Part shown: positions 50,595-60,119 of the stretch, one piece after another
Position numbering within the stretch: position 1 is the stretch's first letter
Layout of the letters: every line of letters starts with the position of its first letter
NCBI GenBank assembly: GCA_902531765.1
Contig: CACAFC010000003.1
Location: 1 to 64,000 of the forward strand
DNA length: 64,000 nt
DNA from: an uncultured Pelagibacteraceae bacterium
GTDB lineage: Bacteria > Pseudomonadota > Alphaproteobacteria > Pelagibacterales > Pelagibacteraceae
Direction of reading: 5' to 3'
Notes under the pieces: model-generated
Told to the model about the DNA's origin: nothing
The model's input: the letters and a program-made list of their open reading frames with translations, nothing else
Database searches by the model: none
Translations under genes and position numbers: made by a program

Positions 50595-51604
50595 AAATCT
50601 CTAGACAAACTAAATGAAGTTAAATTTTCAAGTATATTTTTTTCATTACAATCTTTAAATATCAATAATGAGTTTGAAGCTAAATTTATGTAATGGTTTG
50701 CTTTTTTATAACATTCTTTAATAACTTCATATTGTTTGATTAAAGATAATGTATAATCAAAATCACTTTCATTTCTATTGTCTTTTAAAAAAATATCTTT
50801 AAGAGTTTCTTTTTCTTTCAAATTTGCTTTTTGAAATAATAAGATTATTGGAAGAGTAATTTTCCCTTCATAAAAATCTTTTCCAATTTTTTTTCCGAAT
50901 AATTTTAATTCAGAGTTATAATCTAAAGTATCATCAGCTATTTGAAAAGTTAAACCCAAATTCCTTCCATAAAATTCTAAAGCCTCTTTTTCTTTTGATG
51001 TCACATCTGACAAAATTGCACCAACTTTAGTAGCTGCTGCAAATAATTCAGCAGTTTTTGCAGAAATTATTCTTAAATAAGTTTCCTCCAACATATCCAC
51101 CTCACCTCTATGCTGTAACTGAAGAACCTCACCTTGAGCAATCTTAGATGAAGTTGAAGATAATAATTTTAAGACTTCAATATTTCCATCATCTACCATC
51201 ATTTCGAAACATCTACTAAGCAAATAATCTCCAACTAAAACAGAAGAATGGTTATCCCAAACTTTGTTTAAAGTTTTTCTACCCCTTCTAATAGATCCAT
51301 TATCTATTACATCATCATGCATTAAAGTTGCTGAGTGAATAAGTTCTACACAAGCAGCCAAATTAATATCTCTAGTTCCTTTTGCATATCCACATAATTT
51401 TGCAGAACCTAAAGTTAGTAAGGCTCTTAATCTCTTTCCGCCTGTATCGAGGTGATAGTTTGTCATTTTATGAACTAAGTCTACTTTACTCTCTAATTTA
51501 GACTTTATTTTTTCTTCAACTAACATCAATCTATCTTCAACTGAATTTTTTAGTTGAAAATATGAATTATTAATTTTGTTTTTTAATTGTATGACACTTC
51601 CCAT
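50591..51604 (-). CDS. ispB: polyprenyl diphosphate synthase (octaprenyl/solanesyl type)
   Basis: A 337-residue trans-prenyltransferase that makes the long ubiquinone side chain. First Asp-rich motif LMHDDVIDNGSIRRGRKT, then VLVGDYLLSRCFEM and second motif FQIADDTLDYN. The chain length cannot be read from sequence. The start region has GKRLRALLTLG as expected. A promoter with boxes at 51644-51649 and 51622-51627 lies just upstream. Confidence 0.92.
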   Translation of the reverse strand: MGSVIQLKNKINNSYFQLKNSVEDRLMLVEEKIKSKLESKVDLVHKMTNYHLDTGGKRLRALLTLGSAKLCGYAKGTRDINLAACVELIHSATLMHDDVIDNGSIRRGRKTLNKVWDNHSSVLVGDYLLSRCFEMMVDDGNIEVLKLLSSTSSKIAQGEVLQLQHRGEVDMLEETYLRIISAKTAELFAAATKVGAILSDVTSKEKEALEFYGRNLGLTFQIADDTLDYNSELKLFGKKIGKDFYEGKITLPIILLFQKANLKEKETLKDIFLKDNRNESDFDYTLSLIKQYEVIKECYKKANHYINLASNSLLIFKDCNEKNILENLTSFSLSRDF

Positions 51605-51621
51605 TAATTGAGCAAATTAGT

Positions 51622-51649
51622 ATAATAGGTTGCTTTTTATACTTATCAA
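51622..51649 (-). promoter_or_regulatory. probable sigma-70 promoter of ispB
   Basis: Reading the minus strand, TTGATA (51649-51644) and TATTAT (51627-51622) are separated by 16 bases. The predicted start near 51615 leaves only about 10 bases before the ispB ATG at 51604. The -35 box directly abuts that of the divergent promoter. Confidence 0.5.
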
Positions 51650-51677
51650 TTGACGCACCTGAATCTTCAATTATAAG
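51650..51677 (+). promoter_or_regulatory. probable sigma-70 promoter of the S49 peptidase gene
   Basis: TTGACG (51650-51655), 16-base spacer, TATAAG (51672-51677). The predicted start near 51684 leaves about 34 bases of leader before the ATG at 51718. It stands back to back with the ispB promoter, the two -35 boxes touching within a TCAATTGA palindrome. Confidence 0.5.
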
Positions 51678-51717
51678 GTGTCTTTATATTCATAAAAAAA
51701 TTCTATAAATATTAAAA

Positions 51718-52524
51718 ATGTTCTCTTTTTTTAAAAAGAAAAAAATTATTCCACATATTAAGCTAAGTGGAGTTATTGGGAATGTGGGGAAATTTAAACA
51801 AGGTATAGATTTTTCTGGCCAAGAAGACATTATTACAAAAGCATTTTCTCTAAAAAAAGCACCATGTGTTGCTATAACAATAAACTCTCCTGGAGGTTCT
51901 CCTGTTCAATCACATTTAATTTACAGCTTAATTAGACAACAGGCAAAAAAAAATAAAAAAAAAGTAATTGTTTTTGCCGAAGATGTAGCAGCTTCAGGCG
52001 GATATCTAATAGCTTGTGCTGGAGATGAAATTTATGCGAACTCAAGTTCAATAATAGGCTCAATAGGAGTAATCTACTCTTCTTTTGGTTTTACAGAATT
52101 GATAAAAAAGATAGGTGTTGAGAGAAGAGTGCATACTGCCGGGAAAAATAAAAGTACATTAGATCCATTTCAAGATGAAAAAAAGGAAGACATCGAAAGA
52201 TTAAAAAATATACAATTAGATCTACATAAAGATTTCATAGAGGTGGTCGAAAAAAGCAGGTCATCAAAACTTAAAAAATCTGAAGTAGAATTATTTTCAG
52301 GTGAATTTTGGTCAGGTAGAAAAGCCAAAGATCTTGGTTTGATAGATGATATAGGAAATGCAAATCAGATATTAAGAAAAAAATTTGGAGAAGATGTTGT
52401 TATTAAAAAATTTGAAAAATCAAAAAGCTGGCTTAGTAAAAAATTGTCGTCTTCAAATGATCATGTAGATCAATTAGCAAACATATTAGAGGAAAAATCA
52501 GTTTGGCAAAAATATGGCCTCTAA
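51718..52524 (+). CDS. S49 family signal peptide peptidase-like serine protease
   Basis: A 268-residue protein of the SppA/SohB fold. Catalytic Ser lies in [20 protein letters not shown] (about residues 93-112) and the general-base Lys in [10 protein letters not shown] (near 145). INSPGGSP forms the oxyanion loop. There is no obvious N-terminal membrane segment, so this may be a cytoplasmic or loosely bound form. It overlaps glyQ by 11 bases, and short S49 proteins before glyQS are common in alphaproteobacteria. Confidence 0.88.
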   Translation: MFSFFKKKKIIPHIKLSGVIGNVGKFKQGIDFSGQEDIITKAFSLKKAPCVAITINSPGGSPVQSHLIYSLIRQQAKKNKKKVIVFAEDVAASGGYLIACAGDEIYANSSSIIGSIGVIYSSFGFTELIKKIGVERRVHTAGKNKSTLDPFQDEKKEDIERLKNIQLDLHKDFIEVVEKSRSSKLKKSEVELFSGEFWSGRKAKDLGLIDDIGNANQILRKKFGEDVVIKKFEKSKSWLSKKLSSSNDHVDQLANILEEKSVWQKYGL

Positions 52525-53395
52525 AAAAATTAAAAAAAAACCAAAATTTCAAACTTTCCAAGATACAATTATAAATCTTCAAAAATTTTGGAGTAAAAAT
52601 AGATGTGTAATTTTACAACCTTATGATATGGAAGTTGGAGCTGGAACATTTCATCCAGCTACTACTCTAAGATCTCTTGGACCTAAGCCATGGAAAGCAG
52701 CGTATGTTCAACCTTCACGAAGACCTACAGATGGAAGATATGGAGATAATCCAAATAGACTTCAGCATTATTATCAATTTCAAGTTATAATAAAACCCTC
52801 TCCAATTAATATTAAAAAACTTTATTTAAATAGTTTGTCGGTAATAGGAATTAATCATAAAGAGCACGATATTAGATTTGTTGAAGATGATTGGGAAAGC
52901 CCAACCTTAGGAGCTGCAGGTCTTGGATGGGAAGTTTGGTGTGATGGCATGGAAATATCTCAATTTACATATTTTCAACAAATGGCAGGTTTTGAATGTA
53001 AACCAGTGTCAGTGGAGATAACCTACGGCCTTGAAAGAATTTGTATGTTTACCCAGCAGAAAAAAAACGTTTATGATTTAGTTTGGAATGATGAGGGTAT
53101 TGATTACAGGGAAGTTTTTCATCAATCAGAAAAAGAATTTTCAGCTTATAACTTTGAGCATGCTAATACAGAAAACTTATTTAAAATATTTGATATGCAT
53201 GAGAGTGAAGCAAAATCATTAGTTGAAAAAAATATATCTTTACCTGCATACGATCAATGTTTGAAAGCAAGTCATATATTTAACGTATTAGATGCTCGCG
53301 GAGCAATTAGTGTTGCGCAAAGAGCAGAATATATTGGTCGAATAAGAGAAATTACAAAACAAGCTGCTACAATTTGGGTACAGTCGCAAACATAG
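52514..53395 (+). CDS. glyQ: glycyl-tRNA synthetase alpha subunit
   Basis: A 293-residue class II synthetase subunit. [57 protein letters not shown] and [14 protein letters not shown] are the diagnostic blocks (motifs 1-3). It forms the bacterial tetrameric alpha2-beta2 enzyme with glyS, whose ATG comes 1 base after its stop. Confidence 0.98.
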   Translation: MASKKIKKKPKFQTFQDTIINLQKFWSKNRCVILQPYDMEVGAGTFHPATTLRSLGPKPWKAAYVQPSRRPTDGRYGDNPNRLQHYYQFQVIIKPSPINIKKLYLNSLSVIGINHKEHDIRFVEDDWESPTLGAAGLGWEVWCDGMEISQFTYFQQMAGFECKPVSVEITYGLERICMFTQQKKNVYDLVWNDEGIDYREVFHQSEKEFSAYNFEHANTENLFKIFDMHESEAKSLVEKNISLPAYDQCLKASHIFNVLDARGAISVAQRAEYIGRIREITKQAATIWVQSQT

Positions 53396-53396
53396 A

Positions 53397-55469
53397 ATGT
53401 CAGAATTTTTTTTAGAGCTATTTAGTGAAGAAATTCCTGCTGGGCTTCAAAAAAATTTAAGAGAAAAAATTTTTGAAGATTTTAAAAATTTATTTGAGGA
53501 AAAATCAATTAGATCAAAAAAAAATTTTTCTTTTTCAACTCCAAATAGATTAGTTTTAGTTTTTGAAGGCCTAGATAAACAAATTAAGATTAAATCTAAA
53601 GAGATTAGAGGCCCTAAAACTAGTGCTCCTGAACAAGCGTTGGAGGGTTTTTTGAGATCAAACAAAATTAACAAAAAGGATTTATTTAAAAAAAAAACCG
53701 AAAAGGATGAATTTTATTTTTACAAAACTGTAGCAACCTCATTAAAAACACATGATTTACTCACTGAATTCATTCCAAAAATTTTGAGTAACTATCAATG
53801 GAAAAAATCAATGAAATGGGGTGAATTTGATTTAAATTGGGGAAGACCATTAAAATCAATTTTATCAATATTTGATAAAAAAATTGTAAGCTTTAAATTT
53901 CATCATTTAACTTCCTCTAATTTGACTTTTTTAGATAAAGATTTTGAAGAAAAAAAAAGATCTTTTGAAAATTTTAAAAAATATGAAAAATTTTTTGAAG
54001 ATAATGGAGTGATCATTAATCAAAATAAAAGATTAAAAATAATCAATAAATCTTTTTTAAAGATATTAGGGAAAAAAGGGTTAAAAATTAATGAAAATCC
54101 CAAGTTGATAGATGAGGTTGTAAATTTAGTAGATAGCCCAAATGTTTTATTGTGCAAATTTGATAAAAAATTTTTATCGGTTCCTAAAGAGATTTTGACT
54201 CTAACAATGGAGTCTCACCAGAAATATTTTCCAACATTTAATGACAAAAATGAAATTACAAATGAATTTTTAATTGTAACAAATAAAAAAGATAAAAAAG
54301 GTCTCATTAAAATAGGTAATGAAAGAGTAGTTGATGCAAGATTAAGTGATGCAGAATTTTTTTGGAATAAAGATAAAACTCAAAATTTAGTTAAAAAGGT
54401 ATCAGAATTAAAATCAATGAATTTTTTTAAGGGTCTTGGATCTTATTTTGACAAAGTTCAGCGAATGAGAAAAATTGGTGGAATGATTTCAGATGAGTTG
54501 TTAATTAGTAAAGAAAAAGTAGAATTGTCTGCATCAATCTGTAAGACCGATCTTACCTCTGATCTTGTGGGTGAATTTCCTGAACTTCAAGGACTTATGG
54601 GAGGATATTTTTCTGAACATCAAGGATTTGATAAAGATATTTCTCTAGCTATTTCAGAACAATATTTACCAATTGGTCTCAATTCAATGGTCCCAAAAAA
54701 ACCATTCAGTGTTGCATTATCGATTACAGACAAGATTGATACCTTAGTGGGCTTTTTTGGTATAAACGAGAAACCTACAAGTTCAAAAGATCCATTAGCA
54801 TTAAGAAGAATTGCTCTAGGTATAATAAGAACCACTATAGAAAATAAAAAGAATTTAAAAATAAATGATCTTATGAATTACTCTTCACGCCTTTACGATG
54901 ACCAAGGATACAATCTTGATAATAAAGATTTACAAAAAGAATTATATAATTTCTTAAAAGATAGATTTAGATACTATCTTAAAGAAAAAGAAATACGTTA
55001 TGATATAATCGAAGCTACTTTATCATCATTTTCGTTAAATAAATTATTTTCGTCATTTGAAAAAGCAAAATGTCTAAACAAGGTAATTAGGAATCAAATT
55101 GGTATGGACATAAATTCAAGTTATAAAAGAGCTTCTAATATTTTAGAACATGAGATGAAAAATAATGAAATTGAAATAAATGACACAACTGATCCTGGTA
55201 TTTTTAAAAGTGAATTTGAAAAAAACTTATATAAAAAGATAAATGATATTAAAAAATATTATTCTACCTTAAATAATGATGAAAACTGTGAAAAATCACT
55301 ATCAATTTTAGCTGAAAGTAAAAAAGAAGTTTTTGAATTTTTTGATAACGTAAAAGTTAATGAAGATAACGAAACTTTAAGAAAAAACCGTTTGGAACTT
55401 ATTAATATGTTATGTAAAACGTTTCAAAATTATATAAATTTTCAATTTTTAAAAGCTAATAATGAATAA
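53397..55469 (+). CDS. glyS: glycyl-tRNA synthetase beta subunit
   Basis: A 690-residue subunit. The start FFLELFSEEIPAGLQ is invariant; TMESHQKYFP and VDARLSDAEFFWNKDK, LVGEFPELQGLMGGYF, and the C-terminal LRRIALGIIRTTIE and anticodon-binding part follow. It contributes tRNA binding. It overlaps ppdK by 8 bases. Length is normal. Confidence 0.97.
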   Translation: MSEFFLELFSEEIPAGLQKNLREKIFEDFKNLFEEKSIRSKKNFSFSTPNRLVLVFEGLDKQIKIKSKEIRGPKTSAPEQALEGFLRSNKINKKDLFKKKTEKDEFYFYKTVATSLKTHDLLTEFIPKILSNYQWKKSMKWGEFDLNWGRPLKSILSIFDKKIVSFKFHHLTSSNLTFLDKDFEEKKRSFENFKKYEKFFEDNGVIINQNKRLKIINKSFLKILGKKGLKINENPKLIDEVVNLVDSPNVLLCKFDKKFLSVPKEILTLTMESHQKYFPTFNDKNEITNEFLIVTNKKDKKGLIKIGNERVVDARLSDAEFFWNKDKTQNLVKKVSELKSMNFFKGLGSYFDKVQRMRKIGGMISDELLISKEKVELSASICKTDLTSDLVGEFPELQGLMGGYFSEHQGFDKDISLAISEQYLPIGLNSMVPKKPFSVALSITDKIDTLVGFFGINEKPTSSKDPLALRRIALGIIRTTIENKKNLKINDLMNYSSRLYDDQGYNLDNKDLQKELYNFLKDRFRYYLKEKEIRYDIIEATLSSFSLNKLFSSFEKAKCLNKVIRNQIGMDINSSYKRASNILEHEMKNNEIEINDTTDPGIFKSEFEKNLYKKINDIKKYYSTLNNDENCEKSLSILAESKKEVFEFFDNVKVNEDNETLRKNRLELINMLCKTFQNYINFQFLKANNE

Positions 55470-58128
55470 CCTGATTTTTAATTTTAAGTCTAAAGATTCA
55501 AAAAAAATAAAAAATCCAAAAAACTTATTAGGTGGCAAAGGAGCAAATTTGTCTGAAATGGGGAGAATGGGCTTGCCCGTACCTCCTGGTTTTACTATTT
55601 CAACGAAAGTTTGTGAAATTTTTTATAAAGACAAAAAAAAATTAAATTCCAAATTAACCAACCAAATAAAAAAAGAAATTAAAAAAATAGAAAAAGATGT
55701 ATCAAAAAAATTTGGAGATTTAAAAAATCCTCTTCTTTTATCAGTTCGATCTGGTGCAAGAGTTTCAATGCCAGGTATGATGGACACAATCTTGAATTTA
55801 GGGCTTAATGACAAAACGGTGGTTGCTTTAGCAAATAAAACTTCTAACGGAAGATTTGCGAAAGATAGTTATAGAAGATTCATCCAGATGTACGGAAATG
55901 TAGTCATGGGTGTCGAAAGTTATAATTTTGAGGAATTGATAGAAAATTATAAGTTAACAAAAGGTGTGTTGCTTGATACAGATCTCAATGAAGAAGATTG
56001 GGATGGGTTAATAAAAGATTTTAAGAATTTAGTTAAAGAAAAGACCAATAAAGATTTTCCTCAAGATGTTTATCATCAATTATTTGGGGCAATAAATGCT
56101 GTATTTTTATCTTGGGAGAGCAAAAGAGCAAAAGTTTACAGAAAGTTGAATCAAATTCCTTCTGAATGGGGGACAGCTGTTAATGTTCAATCTATGGTTT
56201 TTGGAAATATGGGCAATGATTGTGCAACAGGAGTTGTCTTCACTAGAAACCCTTCAGATGGGTCAAATGATATTTATGGAGAATATTTGATTAATGCTCA
56301 GGGAGAAGATGTTGTAGCTGGAACAAGAACTCCACAGTACATTACAAAGAAGGCAAGAAAAGAGGCAAAAGTTGATGATGCATCTATGGAAGAGTCGATG
56401 CCAGAAGTATATCACGAATTATATAAAATTTTAAAAAAACTAGAGAAACATTATAAGGATATGCAAGATGTAGAGTTTACTGTTGAAACTAACAAACTTT
56501 GGATATTACAAACTCGATCTGGAAAAAGAACATCAAAATCTGCAGTAAAAATTGCTGTTGATATGGTTAGAGAAAAGTTAATCAATAAAAATGATGCTGT
56601 TTTAAGAGTTGATCCCAACTCTTTAGATACACTTTTGCATCCTACTTTAGATGAAAGAAGTTCAATCAAAGTTATAGCAAACGGTCTTCCAGCGTCTCCT
56701 GGTGCAGTAAGTGGTAAAGTAGTTTTCAGCTCAGAGGAGGCTGAAAGATTAAATGATATGATGCAAGATACAATTTTAGTTAGAGTTGAAACTTCTCCAG
56801 AAGATATTCAAGGAATGCATGCTGCGAAGGGAATTTTAACTTCAAGAGGAGGTATGACTAGTCATGCTGCAGTTGTAGCTAGGGGGATGGGAAGACCTTG
56901 TGTTTCTGGTTCAAGTGAAATTGAAATTAATTACGATAAAAAAGTCTTTAAAACATCCTCGGCTGAGATCAAAGAAGGTGAAACAATTACTATTGACGGT
57001 TCTACGGGAAGAATAATTTTAGGTACAGTTCCAACTATAAAACCTGAGATATCAGGAGATTTTTCAAAATTGATGAGCTGGGCTGATAAAATTAGAAAAC
57101 TTAAAGTACGAACTAACTCTGAGACTCCTCTAGACACTAAAACAGCCAGAGATTTTGGTGCGGAGGGAATCGGACTTTGTAGGACCGAACACATGTTTTT
57201 TGATGAGGAAAGAATTTTATCAGTACGAGAAATGATTTTATCAAAAACGCTAGATGATAGATCTAATGCTTTAAAAAAGATTCTACCGCATCAAAAAAAA
57301 GATTTTATGGAGATATTTAAGATTATGCATGGTCTTCCAGTTACAGTAAGATTATTAGATCCACCATTACATGAATTTTTACCGAAATCTGATAAAGAAA
57401 TTTCTGAAGTAGCTAATGTTGTTGGATCAGACAAAAAAGATATTGAAAGCAGGATTGAAGAACTTCATGAACAAAATCCAATGTTAGGACATAGAGGTTG
57501 TAGACTTGGCATTTCATTTCCTGAAATTTATGAGATGCAATGTAGAGCGATATTCGAAGCTCTTGCAGACTTAAAAAAAAATAAACAAAAATTTGCTTTT
57601 CCCGAGATAATGATTCCTTTAGTTTCTACCGAAGCCGAGATTAAAATAATGAAAGATTTAGTAATCAATACTGCACGAAAAGTTCAAAAAGAAAATAAAA
57701 CAAAAATTGAATTTCTTGTGGGTACAATGATTGAGTTACCTAGAGCAGCAATTAAGGCTGATGATATTGCGAAACACGCTGAATTCTTTAGTTTTGGCAC
57801 TAATGATTTAACACAAACAACTTTTGGAATAAGTAGAGATGATAGTGGTAAATTTTTAAATGATTATATAGATAATAAGATTTTTACTATTGATCCGTTT
57901 GTATCCATTGATGACGGAGTGAAAGATTTAGTCGAAATAGCGGTTTCTAAAGGAAAAAAACAAAACAAAAAAATTAAATTAGGTATATGTGGTGAACATG
58001 GTGGTGATCCAAGGAGTATTAAATTTTGCTCAAAAGCTGGGCTTAATTATGTTTCCTGTTCACCTTACAGAGTTCCTATAGCTAGATTAGCAGCGGCACA
58101 GGCTGAGCTCACGAAAAATAAAAATTAA
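55462..58128 (+). CDS. ppdK: pyruvate, phosphate dikinase
   Basis: An 888-residue enzyme interconverting pyruvate + ATP + Pi and PEP + AMP + PPi. The ATP-grasp domain opens LLGGKGANLSEMGRMGLPVPPGF (22-44), the phosphorylated His468 is in GGMTSHAAVVARGMGRPC, and the C-terminal PEP-binding barrel has GICGEHGGDP and SCSPYRVPIARLAAAQA. It can run toward PEP for gluconeogenesis, which fits with the fba-pgk-gap set. It is coupled to glyS by the 8-base overlap, a position widely seen in alphaproteobacteria. Confidence 0.98.
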   Translation: MNNLIFNFKSKDSKKIKNPKNLLGGKGANLSEMGRMGLPVPPGFTISTKVCEIFYKDKKKLNSKLTNQIKKEIKKIEKDVSKKFGDLKNPLLLSVRSGARVSMPGMMDTILNLGLNDKTVVALANKTSNGRFAKDSYRRFIQMYGNVVMGVESYNFEELIENYKLTKGVLLDTDLNEEDWDGLIKDFKNLVKEKTNKDFPQDVYHQLFGAINAVFLSWESKRAKVYRKLNQIPSEWGTAVNVQSMVFGNMGNDCATGVVFTRNPSDGSNDIYGEYLINAQGEDVVAGTRTPQYITKKARKEAKVDDASMEESMPEVYHELYKILKKLEKHYKDMQDVEFTVETNKLWILQTRSGKRTSKSAVKIAVDMVREKLINKNDAVLRVDPNSLDTLLHPTLDERSSIKVIANGLPASPGAVSGKVVFSSEEAERLNDMMQDTILVRVETSPEDIQGMHAAKGILTSRGGMTSHAAVVARGMGRPCVSGSSEIEINYDKKVFKTSSAEIKEGETITIDGSTGRIILGTVPTIKPEISGDFSKLMSWADKIRKLKVRTNSETPLDTKTARDFGAEGIGLCRTEHMFFDEERILSVREMILSKTLDDRSNALKKILPHQKKDFMEIFKIMHGLPVTVRLLDPPLHEFLPKSDKEISEVANVVGSDKKDIESRIEELHEQNPMLGHRGCRLGISFPEIYEMQCRAIFEALADLKKNKQKFAFPEIMIPLVSTEAEIKIMKDLVINTARKVQKENKTKIEFLVGTMIELPRAAIKADDIAKHAEFFSFGTNDLTQTTFGISRDDSGKFLNDYIDNKIFTIDPFVSIDDGVKDLVEIAVSKGKKQNKKIKLGICGEHGGDPRSIKFCSKAGLNYVSCSPYRVPIARLAAAQAELTKNKN

Positions 58129-58141
58129 AAAATCAAATAAT

Positions 58142-58975
58142 CTAGATTTCTAGTTTGAAATCTATAGCTGGGGCGCTATGAGTGATGCTTCCAATTGAAA
58201 TTCTATCTACCCCAGTTGCAGCAACAGATTTTACAGTTTTAAGATTTATATTTCCTGAAGCTTCTGTCTCATAATATTTTTTAACTAGTTTTACACCTGC
58301 TCTAAGATTTTTAATACTCATATTATCAAACAAAATAGTATTAAATTTAAGACCAATAATCTTTTTCAGTTGCTTTAAATTATCCACTTCAACTGTAATT
58401 TTTTTTTCTCTTTTATTTTTTATCGCCAGTGAGACCAATTCTCTTAAATCGGAACTAGCGATATGATTATCTTTTATCAAAAATTCATCACTTAAATTAA
58501 ATCTATGATTTGTACCGCCTCCTAATTTAACTGCGTATTTTTGAATAATCCTATAATTCGGTAAAGTTTTTCTGGTGCAGCAAATTTTACATTTTTTTCC
58601 AGCTAGTTTTACAAATTGATTTGTTTTTGTAGCTATTCCTGAAATATGGGATAAAAAATTTAATGCAACTCTTTCTGCAATCATTATAGAATTAGCTTGA
58701 CCTTTTATTAGTGCTATTACAGAATTTTTTTTGACTGTGGACCCATCTTTTTTTTTTACTATAAACTTAGTTTTTTTATCAACTTGCTTAAAAGATTGCT
58801 TTACAAATAGCAAACCTGCAACAACTGCTTTTTGATTAGAAATTATTTTCGCCTCAATAATTTTATTATTGTTTATGAGGTTAGATGTTATATCTCCGTA
58901 AGGATACAAATCTTCGGTAAGTGCAAGTTTTACTCTATCTTTAATAAAATTTTCACTTAATTTAATTTTTGACAC
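58142..58975 (-). CDS. nadC: nicotinate-nucleotide pyrophosphorylase (carboxylating)
   Basis: A 277-residue quinolinate phosphoribosyltransferase. LTEDLYPYGDITSNLI, ERVALNFLSHISGIAT, CCTRKTLPNYR and KYAVKLGGGTNHRFNLSD with IKDNHI are the family blocks. It makes nicotinate mononucleotide. It lies 6 bases after nadA. nadB is not next to them. Confidence 0.96.
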   Translation of the reverse strand: MSKIKLSENFIKDRVKLALTEDLYPYGDITSNLINNNKIIEAKIISNQKAVVAGLLFVKQSFKQVDKKTKFIVKKKDGSTVKKNSVIALIKGQANSIMIAERVALNFLSHISGIATKTNQFVKLAGKKCKICCTRKTLPNYRIIQKYAVKLGGGTNHRFNLSDEFLIKDNHIASSDLRELVSLAIKNKREKKITVEVDNLKQLKKIIGLKFNTILFDNMSIKNLRAGVKLVKKYYETEASGNINLKTVKSVAATGVDRISIGSITHSAPAIDFKLEI

Positions 58976-58981
58976 GAATTG

Positions 58982-59977
58982 TTATCTACCGATAGCAACC
59001 ATTTTTTCTACTGACAATCTAGCTTTGTCAATCGTCTCTTGGTCCATGATAATTTCACCTGTTTCATTTTCTAAACAGTTTAAAATTTTAGGCAAAGTAA
59101 TTTTCTTCATATGCGGACACATATTACATGGCCTTATAAATTCTACGTTCGGATTTTCCACTTGAATGTTATCACTCATAGAACATTCGGTTACCATCAT
59201 TACTTTTTTTGGCTGATTATCTTTAACATAATTAATCATTCCCGATGTTGATCCTGCAAAATCACTCGCTTTAATAACTTCTGGAGGACATTCTGGGTGT
59301 GCAATTATTTTAATCCCAGGATTATTTTTCCTTATATTTTTAATCTCGTTTTCATTGAATTGATCATGAACAATGCAAATTCCTTTCCATGAGATAATTT
59401 CAACGTCAGTTTGTGAAGCAACGTATTTAGCTAAATAGTCGTCAGGTAAAAAAATAACTTTTTTCACACCTAAGGATTTTACAATTTTAACTGCATTAGC
59501 AGATGTACAACACACATCTGTTTCTGCCTTTACATCAGCAGATGTATTTACATATGAGACAACAGGAACTCCTGGATACTTTTCTTTTAACAATCTGACA
59601 TCTTTACCTGTAATTGAAGAGGATAATGAACAACCCGCTTTCATGTCTGGTAATAAAACCTTTTTATTTGGACTCATTAATTTTGCAGTCTCAGCCATGA
59701 AGTGAACTCCAGCCATAACAATTATATCTGCCGACGTTTTTGATGCTTCAACGGCAAGAGCTAAAGAGTCTGCAGAAAAATCCGCAATACCGTGATAAAT
59801 TTCTGGAGTTTGATAGTTATGAGCAAGTATTACAGCATTCTTCTCTTTTTTTAATTTATTAATTTTATGAATATAAGGAGCATGAACTGCCCACTCAATC
59901 TCAGGCATAACCTTTGAAATCTTCTTATAAATTGGATCAGTTGCCAATTTTACTTCTTGATTAAATTCCATATGCAA
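58982..59977 (-). CDS. nadA: quinolinate synthase NadA
   Basis: A 331-residue iron-sulfur enzyme that condenses iminoaspartate and dihydroxyacetone phosphate. The three [4Fe-4S] ligands are in AGCSLSS, HPECPPE and NMCPHMKK; AHNYQTPEIYHGIADFSADSLALA and GVHFMAETAKLM are the substrate blocks. The ATG at 59977 is followed by a second at 59971 and either could be used. Its promoter must lie in the 51 bases shared with the tRNA-Leu upstream region. Confidence 0.97.
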   Translation of the reverse strand: MHMEFNQEVKLATDPIYKKISKVMPEIEWAVHAPYIHKINKLKKEKNAVILAHNYQTPEIYHGIADFSADSLALAVEASKTSADIIVMAGVHFMAETAKLMSPNKKVLLPDMKAGCSLSSSITGKDVRLLKEKYPGVPVVSYVNTSADVKAETDVCCTSANAVKIVKSLGVKKVIFLPDDYLAKYVASQTDVEIISWKGICIVHDQFNENEIKNIRKNNPGIKIIAHPECPPEVIKASDFAGSTSGMINYVKDNQPKKVMMVTECSMSDNIQVENPNVEFIRPCNMCPHMKKITLPKILNCLENETGEIIMDQETIDKARLSVEKMVAIGR

Positions 59978-60028
59978 AATTTATCAATTTGAAACCTACT
60001 TGTCATTGATTTAATGTGGGTCATATTT

Positions 60029-60114
60029 GCGGCCATGCTGAAATTGGTAGACAGGCACGGTTGAGGGCCGTGTGGACCTAGTCCATGAGAGTTCGAGTCT
60101 CTCTGGCCGCACCA
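60029..60114 (+). tRNA. tRNA-Leu (GAG)
   Basis: An 86-base class II cloverleaf starting GCGGCCATGCTGAAATTGG and ending with an encoded CCA. The acceptor GCGGCCA pairs with TGGCCGC. The anticodon stem CACGG/CCGTG encloses TTGAGGG, anticodon GAG, and the long variable arm lies in GGACCTAGTCC. It is followed 5 bases later by the convergent ygfZ stop. Confidence 0.96.
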
Positions 60115-60119
60115 AAAAA

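Noticed and set aside
51656-51681. Short inverted repeat CACCT...AGGTG as a terminator or riboswitch
   Set aside because: The stem is only five pairs, it coincides with the promoter spacer and -10 box, and no T tract follows.
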